This document shows, one piece after another, positions 1 through 5,228 of a stretch of 6,823 bases of DNA. The notes under the pieces were generated by a model, which saw only the letters and a list, made by a program, of their open reading frames with translations, was not told the origin of the DNA and made no database searches. The translations under genes were made by a program, and so were the position numbers. How positions within the stretch are numbered: position 1 is the first letter of the stretch; each line of letters starts with the position of its first letter. The DNA comes from Lachnospiraceae bacterium (GTDB taxonomy: Bacteria; Bacillota; Clostridia; Lachnospirales; Lachnospiraceae): contig JAILIO010000226.1 in NCBI GenBank assembly GCA_024695225.1, forward strand, positions 1 to 6,823. The letters run 5' to 3'.

Positions 1-122
1 GGATGGCTGCAACGGACGACGATCATTCGCCGGAGGTAGGAGAGGTGGTGGAGATCACGGGAGTGCGGGGCACCAGGCTCATAGTCAGAAGGAAAAATGA
101 GAACACCGTAAACGGGGAGTGA
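1..122 (+). CDS. C-terminal end of an NfeD-like membrane protein (partial)
   Basis: Only the last 39 codons are present, read in the third frame and ending at TGA 120-122; the gene begins before the window. The visible residues include EVGEVVEITGVRGTRLIVRR, a string of short beta-strand segments with a V-x-I-x-G-V-x-G-x-x-L-x-V pattern. This matches the C-terminal OB-fold domain of NfeD proteins. NfeD proteins are membrane proteins, and their genes commonly sit directly next to SPFH (stomatin/flotillin-like) genes, as here; the pair is thought to act in membrane organisation or protein quality control. The identification rests on this short tail plus the neighbour, so another OB-fold protein cannot be excluded. 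An ATG at position 3 is in frame but is almost certainly internal. Confidence 0.68.
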   Translation, partial: MAATDDDHSPEVGEVVEITGVRGTRLIVRRKNENTVNGE

Positions 123-257
123 AGGCGGAGAAAGCAACTGAAACAGCGTGTGACAGATAAAGGGATGATAATATGCTGCAGACGCTTGAGAAGACTGCAT
201 CCTGAACAGTGGGCTGAAGGTGAGAAAACATGTGAAACAGCGTGTTAAATAGATAAA
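120..257 (+). repeat. Imperfect direct repeat in the NfeD-SPFH spacer
   Basis: Two copies of a roughly 42-base unit lie at 120-161 and 215-257. They share an exact 13-base core, TGAAACAGCGTGT, at 139-151 and 233-245. They also share flanking TGAAGG-G-AGAAA before the core and AGATAAA after it, with small indels. The first copy begins exactly on the TGA stop of the NfeD-like gene. The rest of the spacer up to 302 shows no convincing promoter, terminator or open reading frame. Confidence 0.75.
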
Positions 258-302
258 ATATCAGGCGTAATGAAAACTGCGACAAGGTATTTTGAGTGAA
301 AG

Positions 303-309
303 AAAGGAG
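303..309 (+). promoter_or_regulatory. Ribosome binding site of the SPFH gene
   Basis: AAAGGAG lies nine bases before the ATG at 319. It is a strong Shine-Dalgarno match at good spacing and fixes the start of the SPFH protein. Confidence 0.85.
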
Positions 310-318
310 ATCGGATAG

Positions 319-1269
319 ATGGGAATCGTATTGGTATTGATCGTTCTTCTGGTAGTGGTGGTCATTTCATGTGTGAAGATAGTGCCCCAGGCCAATGCCT
401 ATGTGATCGAGAGACTCGGCGCCTACAGGTGCACATGGTCTGTCGGTCTTCATTTTAAGACGCCCTTCATTGACAAGATCGCGAAGAAAGTCAACCTTAA
501 GGAGCAGGTCGCGGATTATCCGCCTCAGCCTGTTATCACCAAGGACAATGTCACGATGCAGATCGATTCAGTCCTGTTCTATCAGATAACGGATCCTAAG
601 CTGTACGCCTATGATATCGACAATCCTATGCTGGCTTTGGCAAATCTCACAGCCACTACCCTCAGGAATATCATCGGTGACCTGGATCTGGACCAGACGC
701 TCACCAGCCGTGAGGTCATCAATTCCAAGATGAGAGAGGTGCTGGATATCGCCACCGACCCCTGGGGAATAAAGGTCAACAGGGTGGAACTTAAGAACAT
801 CATTCCCCCCGAGCAGATCCGCGAGGCCATGGAGAAGCAGATGAAGGCCGAGAGGGATAAGAGAAAAGATATCCTGGAGGCAGAGGGATCAAAGCAGAGC
901 CAGATCCTGGTGGCAGAGGGAAAGAAGGAGTCAGCTGTGCTGGAGGCCGAGGCTGCAAAGCAGGCGGAGATCCTGAAGGCTGAGGCAGACAAACAGGCTG
1001 CCATCCTCAGGGCAGAGGCAGAGAAACAGGCTGCCATCCTCAGAGCCCAGGGTGAAGCGGAAGCCATCATAAGACTTCAGCAGGCAAATGCAGACGGTAT
1101 CAGGGCGGTAAAGGAAGCCGGCGCAGATCAGGCGGTCCTCACCATGAAGAGCCTGGATGCCTTTAAGGCTGCGGCGGACGGACAGTCCACAAAGATAATC
1201 ATTCCTTCAGATTTACAGGGACTTGCAGGGCTTGCTACTACATTTTCGGAGGTTGTTAATAATAAATGA
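319..1269 (+). CDS. SPFH-domain membrane protein (stomatin/prohibitin, QmcA-like)
   Basis: This is a 316-residue membrane-anchored scaffold protein of the stomatin/prohibitin/flotillin/HflK-C superfamily. Residues 2-19 form one hydrophobic membrane segment. They are followed by the family hallmark around residues 23-36 (PQANAYVIERLGAY) and an SPFH domain to about residue 165, including LKEQVADYPPQPVITKDNV and the LRNIIG...LD.TLTSR segment. Residues 177-253 form a long Ala/Glu/Lys-rich coiled coil built of 11-residue repeats. A hydrophobic, Gly/Ala-rich tail follows (about 292-310). Family members oligomerise into rings or lattices at the membrane and often associate with NfeD proteins or proteases. 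The NfeD-like tail just upstream fits that pairing. The stop overlaps the argF start (ATGA), so the two genes are probably translated together. Family assignment is firm; the specific client or partner is unknown. Confidence 0.95.
   Translation: MGIVLVLIVLLVVVVISCVKIVPQANAYVIERLGAYRCTWSVGLHFKTPFIDKIAKKVNLKEQVADYPPQPVITKDNVTMQIDSVLFYQITDPKLYAYDIDNPMLALANLTATTLRNIIGDLDLDQTLTSREVINSKMREVLDIATDPWGIKVNRVELKNIIPPEQIREAMEKQMKAERDKRKDILEAEGSKQSQILVAEGKKESAVLEAEAAKQAEILKAEADKQAAILRAEAEKQAAILRAQGEAEAIIRLQQANADGIRAVKEAGADQAVLTMKSLDAFKAAADGQSTKIIIPSDLQGLAGLATTFSEVVNNK
847..1077 (+). repeat. Seven tandem 11-residue (33-base) coding repeats in the SPFH coiled coil
   Basis: Residues 177-253 divide cleanly into seven hendecads starting with Ala: AERDKRKDILE, AEGSKQSQILV, AEGKKESAVLE, AEAAKQAEILK, AEADKQAAILR, AEAEKQAAILR and AQGEAEAIIRL. 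At DNA level the fifth and sixth units share an exact 20-base stretch (991-1010 and 1024-1043), 33 bases apart, which suggests a recent unit duplication. Eleven-residue periodicity is expected for a nearly straight or slightly right-handed coiled coil. Confidence 0.88.
1248..1252 (+). promoter_or_regulatory. Ribosome binding site of argF inside the SPFH gene
   Basis: GGAGG lies inside the SPFH coding region, 13 bases before the argF ATG at 1266. The spacing is long for a Shine-Dalgarno site. Together with the ATGA stop/start overlap, this suggests that argF translation depends partly on ribosomes finishing the SPFH gene. Confidence 0.6.
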
Positions 1270-2264
1270 ACGATTTTAAGGGAAGATCATTTCTGAAACT
1301 GCTGGATTTTACTTCGGCAGAGATTGCTTACATGATAGATACCGCTGCTTCTCTCAAGGCGGCCAAGAAGGGTGGCGTGTCCACCGCGTTTTTCCCCGGG
1401 AAAAATGTGGTCCTGATATTTGAGAAGACCAGCACCCGCACCAGATGCGCATTTGAAGTGGCCGCCCACGATCTTGGACTTGGGACCACATATCTGGACC
1501 CCAACGGCTCACAGATCGGGAAAAAGGAGAGCATTGAGGACACGGCAAAGGTTCTGGGCAGATTCTACGAAGGGATCGAGTACCGCGGATTCGGGCAGAA
1601 CAAGGTGGAAACCCTGGCAAAATACGCAGGAGTGCCTGTTTGGAACGGTCTGACGGACGAGTTCCATCCAACCCAGATGCTGGCTGACGCCCTGACCATA
1701 AGGGAGAAATTCGGGACTCTGCAGGGCATTCATTTGTCATATTTCGGTGATGCCAGATTCAATACGGGCAACTCTCTGATGGTCCTGTGCGCCAAGATGG
1801 GCATGCATTGCAGGATATGCTCGGATCCCACATATTTCCCGGATAAAAAGCTGGTGGAGGCATGCAGGGACATTGCCATGGAGACCGGCGGCAGCATTAC
1901 CCTCACCAGTGATATACATCAGGCCGCAAAGGGAGCAGATGTTATTTATACGGATGTGTGGACTTCAATGGGAGAGCCTGAAGATGTCTGGGAGCAGCGT
2001 ATCAACGCGCTTCTGCCCTACAGGGTGACCTGGGAAATAATGGCTGAGGCCGGTAAAAATTCTATATTTATGCATTGTCTTCCCGCATTTCACGATCTGG
2101 AGACGGATACCGGAGTATGGGTCCACGACAGGTTTGGGTTGGAAGAGATGGAAGTCACCGATGAAGTGTTCAGATCCCCCCAGTCGGTGGTGTTCGACGA
2201 GGCCGAGAACCGTATGCACACCATAAAAGCGGTCATGGCTCTCACCCTGGGGATGAAAGGCTGA
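1266..2264 (+). CDS. argF: Ornithine carbamoyltransferase
   Basis: The enzyme transfers a carbamoyl group from carbamoyl phosphate to L-ornithine to give citrulline, in the cytoplasm, as part of arginine synthesis or (in reverse) the arginine deiminase pathway. It has 332 residues, the usual length for the ArgI/ArcB-like class. Motifs in order: STRTR at 56-60 (carbamoyl phosphate binding), HPTQ at 134-137, GDARFNTGNS at 161-170 with the ornithine-contacting Asn at 166, DVWTSMGE at 230-237 (the Asp and SMG loop that bind ornithine), HCLPAFHD at 270-277 with the catalytic-region Cys271, and ENRMH at 314-318. The SMG loop and the HCLPAFHD form argue against putrescine or aspartate carbamoyltransferase. 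Sequence alone does not separate the biosynthetic role (argF) from the catabolic one (arcB), and no other arginine gene is in view. It starts four bases before the SPFH stop, and birA follows after 29 bases. Confidence 0.95.
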   Translation: MNDFKGRSFLKLLDFTSAEIAYMIDTAASLKAAKKGGVSTAFFPGKNVVLIFEKTSTRTRCAFEVAAHDLGLGTTYLDPNGSQIGKKESIEDTAKVLGRFYEGIEYRGFGQNKVETLAKYAGVPVWNGLTDEFHPTQMLADALTIREKFGTLQGIHLSYFGDARFNTGNSLMVLCAKMGMHCRICSDPTYFPDKKLVEACRDIAMETGGSITLTSDIHQAAKGADVIYTDVWTSMGEPEDVWEQRINALLPYRVTWEIMAEAGKNSIFMHCLPAFHDLETDTGVWVHDRFGLEEMEVTDEVFRSPQSVVFDEAENRMHTIKAVMALTLGMKG

Positions 2265-2293
2265 GCAGTAAACAGACAGATGGGCCGGATTAG

Positions 2294-3307
2294 ATGAGAA
2301 GTGACGCAAAGACAGACAGAGCTACGATCCTGGCGCTCCTGGCGGAGCGCCGGGATTTTGTTACGGGAGTGGAACTCAGCAGGCATTTCGGAGTTTCAAG
2401 GACAGCTGTGCACAAGCATATAAAGAAACTGATAGAAGACGGGTACGCCATAGAATCTCAAAAAGGCAGGGGATATCTGCTCAGGCCCGGACAGGGTGAC
2501 GCTTTTTCGGGGGATGGAATTTCCATTCTGCTGGATACCAAATGGGCAGGGCGTAACCTTTTATTCAAGGATACCACCGGATCTACCAACAGGGATGTGA
2601 TGGATCTGGCTGAGGACGGGGCGCCTCACGGCACCGTGGTGGCAGCAGGCCATCAGTCGGCGGGCCGTGGCAGGAAGGGCAGGAGCTGGCAGAGTCCGGT
2701 TGGCAGCACTGTCTCTTTTTCCATACTGCTCAGGCCGGATTATGCGCCGGACACTGCGCCCATGGTCACCATCGTCATGGCAATGGCGGTGATGCGGGCG
2801 CTTAAAAAGGTCACAGGGCTTGAAACAGCCGTCAAATGGCCCAATGACGTACTTATTAACGGAAAAAAGGTCTGCGGCATACTCACAGAGATGAATGTGC
2901 AGGGCAGCAGCATCAGATATGTGGTCATCGGCGTCGGGGTAAATGTGAACATTGAGAAGGCCGAGGATTTTCCCGAGGAAATCAGGGAGAAAGCTACGTC
3001 CCTTTATCTGGAGACCGGTGAGAAGGTCAGCAGATCCCGTGTCACAGCCGAGTGCTGCAACGCATTTGAAGAGCTGTACGATATCTTTTCCCGGGATCTG
3101 GACCTGAGGAGCCTCACAGAGGAGTACAACAGTCTGCTGGTCTCGGCGGGAAAGCCTGTCCGGGTGCTGGACCCCAAGGGAGAATACACGGGTATTTCCG
3201 GCGGTATTGACAGACTGGGGCAGCTTTCAGTAAAAAGAGAGGACGGGGAGACCGTGCGGGTTTCCGGCGGAGAGGTGTCCGTCCGCGGGATTTACGGGTA
3301 TGTGTGA
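2294..3307 (+). CDS. birA: Bifunctional biotin-[acetyl-CoA-carboxylase] ligase and biotin operon repressor
   Basis: The protein activates biotin with ATP to biotinyl-AMP and attaches it to biotin-dependent carboxylases; when loaded with biotinyl-AMP it can also repress biotin genes. It has 337 residues, typical of the two-function class. Residues 10-64 form a winged helix-turn-helix (VTGVELSRHFGVSRTAVHKH, then GRGYLL). The ligase core carries TGSTN (95-99), the adenylate-binding loop GRGRKGR (124-130), KWPNDV (181-186, with the catalytic-type Lys) and GVGVN (213-217). A C-terminal SH3-like beta domain (about 285-337) closes it. ATG 2294 is needed to keep the whole DNA-binding domain, although no good Shine-Dalgarno precedes it (only GGGCCGG at 2282-2288). 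An upstream ATG at 2280 hits a stop within six codons. I see no BirA operator-like palindrome in the window. Confidence 0.96.
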   Translation: MRSDAKTDRATILALLAERRDFVTGVELSRHFGVSRTAVHKHIKKLIEDGYAIESQKGRGYLLRPGQGDAFSGDGISILLDTKWAGRNLLFKDTTGSTNRDVMDLAEDGAPHGTVVAAGHQSAGRGRKGRSWQSPVGSTVSFSILLRPDYAPDTAPMVTIVMAMAVMRALKKVTGLETAVKWPNDVLINGKKVCGILTEMNVQGSSIRYVVIGVGVNVNIEKAEDFPEEIREKATSLYLETGEKVSRSRVTAECCNAFEELYDIFSRDLDLRSLTEEYNSLLVSAGKPVRVLDPKGEYTGISGGIDRLGQLSVKREDGETVRVSGGEVSVRGIYGYV

Positions 3308-3311
3308 ATCA

Positions 3312-3517
3312 TGGAAATAAAGGCCGGAGAGGGCAGCAGACAGGTATGATGTCGTGGAAATAAGGGCTTGAGAGCATCGATCGTGCCGGAAGAAATGTTT
3401 GTGAAATGAAAATAGAGGCTTGAGAGCATCAAGTTTGTTGGAAGATATTTGTGGATCCTTGGAAATAAAGACCTGAGATCGTGTTAGAGATTGTGGGAAT
3501 AGGAGTTGGAGATTATG
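3312..3517 (+). repeat. Five degenerate tandem units filling the birA-hypothetical gene spacer
   Basis: Units begin TGGAAATAA (3312, 3355, 3460) or a degenerate form of it (3402 TGAAATGAAAATA, 3494 TGGGAATAGGAG). Lengths vary from 34 to 58 bases. The second and third units share an exact 14-base stretch, GGCTTGAGAGCATC, at 3365-3378 and 3417-3430; the fourth has the related CCTGAGATC. The last, shortest unit supplies the ribosome binding site and start codon of the next gene. No terminator or open reading frame is convincing here. Confidence 0.7.
3501..3505 (+). promoter_or_regulatory. Ribosome binding site that decides the start at ATG 3515
   Basis: AGGAG ends nine bases before ATG 3515, which is ideal spacing. 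A TTG codon at 3506, three codons further upstream in the same frame, would sit immediately against this site with no spacing and is therefore unlikely to be used. Confidence 0.75.
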
Positions 3518-3919
3518 CCGGGTGACGATTATTTAAATGAAAGGGAAGCGGCCTGGGCCGAAAAGAGGAGCATGAATGAGTCCGTGCTCTGCGGGGCCAG
3601 CGCCTACGATATGAAATTTTACTTCAATCCTGATTTTTCTGCCATTCCCCAGTCTGTGCAGGACGAGCTCAGGATCATTTGCGTTCTGTTCACCCAGGAG
3701 GCCGGAGGCGTATTTCTCGTGGTCTTTGACCCTGACGGAGAGGTGTCTCTGATCGCGGATGCCGATGAGGAAGATATCACTTACGATCATGTATCCGCAG
3801 GGCTTTTGGTGTCAGAGATCAGAAGGAAGAGGGAAGATATGTTCAGATCCCTTTCACTTTATTACAGGGTGAAGGTGCTTAAGGAGGACCCATCTATCCT
3901 GCTTACGGAAGATGACTGA
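3515..3919 (+). CDS. Small acidic hypothetical protein (DUF6145-like)
   Basis: The product has 134 residues from ATG 3515 (137 from the unlikely TTG at 3506). It is a soluble protein with no signal peptide, membrane segment or metal-binding motif. The N-terminus is polar and charged. A conserved-looking core begins with VLCGASAYDMKFYFNPDF, runs through ELRIICVLFTQEAGGVF (probable beta strands), then an acidic loop (ADADEEDITYD) and a basic/amphipathic helix (EIRRKREDMFRSLSLYY). I recall proteins of this shape, labelled DUF6145, encoded beside dusB in Lachnospiraceae; that label is from memory and unverified, and no function is known to me. Its stop overlaps the dusB start by eight bases, so translation is probably coupled and a link to RNA modification or translation is possible but only by position. 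Confidence 0.8.
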   Translation: MPGDDYLNEREAAWAEKRSMNESVLCGASAYDMKFYFNPDFSAIPQSVQDELRIICVLFTQEAGGVFLVVFDPDGEVSLIADADEEDITYDHVSAGLLVSEIRRKREDMFRSLSLYYRVKVLKEDPSILLTEDD

Positions 3920-4964
3920 GCAGGGCTTTAAAATAGGCAGCGTCTTTATTTCCGGGCGGGTACTTCTGGCGCCCATGGCAAATGTCACCGATATGCCATT
4001 CAGGCTTCTGTGCAGGAAGGCCGGGGCGTCCATGGTCTGCTGCGAAATGGTCAGCGCCAAGGCTATGTATTACAAGAATGTAAAGACGGAAGAGCTTCTT
4101 CTGACTTCAGACAGGGAGAGGCCTGTGTCCCTCCAGATATTTGGCTCGGATCCGCTGTCCATGGGGGAGGCGGCCGCCATGCTGAATGACAGGCCCATAG
4201 ATATCGTGGACATAAATATGGGCTGCCCTGTGCCCAAAGTCGTCAAAAACGGCGACGGTTCTGCGCTTATGAGGGATCCGAAACTTGCCGGTGAAGTGAT
4301 TAGCGCCGTGGTTAAGAGATCTGAACATCCTGTGACTGTAAAGATCAGAAAAGGCTTCGATGATGACCATGTGAACGCTGTTGAGATAGCAAAGATCGCA
4401 GAAACCTGCGGAGCGTCGGCGGTGGCGGTTCACGGCAGGACCAGAGAACAGTATTATGAAGGTAAGGCAGACTGGGACATCATTGCAGCCGTGGCAGATG
4501 CACTGTCCATACCGGTTATCGGAAACGGAGATGTCGACAGCGCGGAAGCGGCCCTTTCCATGATGGAGAAAACAGGGGTGGATGCTGTGATGGTGGGTAG
4601 AGCCGCAAAAGGAAACCCCTGGATCTTCAGAGAGATAGAGGCAGCTTTGCGGAAGGATTTCCTAATGCATGGAGATGGTGATGTCGGAGAGCAGGGCTGC
4701 ACCTCGTGCAGGGGCTCAGATATGGATATTGACTGGGAACTGTCTGCGGAGCCTGACCTTTCAGAGATAAAGAAGACCGTTCTGACCCATGCCGAGATGG
4801 AGGTTCAGCTTATGGGGGAAGCGCGAGCTATCAGGTATATGCGGTCCCACGTCATGTGGTACGCCTCAAGGCTTTCGCATTCCAAGCGTATCCGTACCGC
4901 TGCCGGCAGTATAGCTACCATGGATGATCTCAAGGCTCTTGTTGATACTTTTGAAATACGCTGA
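3912..4964 (+). CDS. dusB: tRNA-dihydrouridine synthase (DusB-type)
   Basis: This FMN- and NADPH-dependent enzyme reduces specific uridines in the tRNA D-loop to dihydrouridine. The product has 350 residues. The N-terminal TIM barrel shows LLAPMANVTDMPFR (18-31), the Dus hallmark DINMGCPVPK (100-109) with catalytic Cys105, KIRKG (144-148), the VHGRT segment (173-177), the FMN-phosphate loops IGNGDV (203-208) and VGRAAKGNPW (228-237). The C-terminal helical tRNA-binding domain (about 281-350) has the usual MGEARAIRYMRSHVMWY. Between barrel and helical domain, residues about 251-279 form a Gly/Asp/Glu-rich insert with CTSC at 263-266, longer than the short linker I expect. The ATG overlaps the previous gene's stop (ATGACTGA). 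The nearest strong Shine-Dalgarno, AAGGAGG at 3881-3887, is too far away, so re-initiation after the upstream gene is likely. Confidence 0.96.
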   Translation: MTEQGFKIGSVFISGRVLLAPMANVTDMPFRLLCRKAGASMVCCEMVSAKAMYYKNVKTEELLLTSDRERPVSLQIFGSDPLSMGEAAAMLNDRPIDIVDINMGCPVPKVVKNGDGSALMRDPKLAGEVISAVVKRSEHPVTVKIRKGFDDDHVNAVEIAKIAETCGASAVAVHGRTREQYYEGKADWDIIAAVADALSIPVIGNGDVDSAEAALSMMEKTGVDAVMVGRAAKGNPWIFREIEAALRKDFLMHGDGDVGEQGCTSCRGSDMDIDWELSAEPDLSEIKKTVLTHAEMEVQLMGEARAIRYMRSHVMWYASRLSHSKRIRTAAGSIATMDDLKALVDTFEIR

Positions 4965-4969
4965 GAGAA

Positions 4970-5064
4970 TTTGGTGAACCCGGGTATTTTGGAAAATATC
5001 ACGGGTGGTCGGCGGGTATTTGGTGAGTCTTTGGTGCGTTTTAGATGATTCTTCGGTGCGTTTT
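4970..5064 (+). repeat. Short direct repeats downstream of dusB
   Basis: TTTGGTG occurs at 4970-4976, 5019-5025 and 5030-5036. CGGGTATTT occurs at 4981-4989 and 5013-5021 (32 apart). GGTGCGTTTT occurs at 5033-5042 and 5055-5064 (22 apart). The pieces look like a worn mosaic of small duplications and partly overlap the stem-loop. Confidence 0.6.
4978..5006 (+). other. Stem-loop 13 bases after the dusB stop
   Basis: ACCCG (4978-4982) pairs with CGGGT (5002-5006). GGTATTTT (4983-4990) pairs with AAAATATC (4993-5000) with one G-U, leaving a single bulged A at 5001 and a tight loop around 4990-4993. No T-run follows on either strand, so it is not a standard intrinsic terminator. It could be a 3'-end stabiliser, a pause site, or part of a factor-dependent end. 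Confidence 0.5.
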
Positions 5065-5089
5065 CGGGAAATGAGACCTGGCTCGCGGA

Positions 5090-5228
5090 AAAATCATCTA
5101 AGAACAGGAAAAAGAGTCTTTTTAGATGAAAAAACAGGAAAATGCCCAGGAGGGAGATCAGCATACACGCGGGAAAATCATCTAAGAACAGGAAAAAGAG
5201 TCTTTTTAGATGAAAAAATAGGAAAATG
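5090..5228 (+). repeat. 55-base direct repeat, two copies, the second ending on the rlmL ATG
   Basis: Copies at 5090-5144 and 5174-5228 differ at one base (C versus T just before the final AGGAAAATG), 84 bases apart (28 codons). Each ends in GGAAAATG; the second of these ATGs (5226-5228) is the first in-frame start of rlmL. Each copy also holds an inverted repeat, TCATCTAAGAA with TTTTTAGATGA around a 14-base loop. On the minus strand this stem is followed by a T-run, but no minus-strand gene is present to terminate. Confidence 0.93.
5148..5154 (+). promoter_or_regulatory. Orphan Shine-Dalgarno sequence before rlmL
   Basis: AGGAGGG is the strongest Shine-Dalgarno match in this spacer, but no ATG, GTG or TTG lies within the next 5-12 bases and the rlmL ATG is over 70 bases away. 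It may be a leftover ribosome binding site displaced when the leader duplicated. No function is shown. Confidence 0.35.

Noticed and set aside
150..172. Promoter with GTGACA at 150-155 and GATAAT at 167-172
   Set aside because: The gap between the two boxes is only 11 bases, too short for a normal promoter.
609..1070. Long minus-strand open frame opposite the SPFH coiled coil
   Set aside because: It is a Ser/Ala-rich shadow produced by the repetitive Ala/Glu/Lys codons of the SPFH gene.
1266..2264. Putrescine or other carbamoyltransferase instead of ornithine carbamoyltransferase
   Set aside because: The DVWTSMGE loop and HCLPAFHD motif are those of ornithine carbamoyltransferase, and no agmatine-pathway gene is nearby.
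5090..5144. Intrinsic terminator in the leader repeat
   Set aside because: The stem is A/T-rich with a large loop and has a T-run only when read on the minus strand, where no gene ends.
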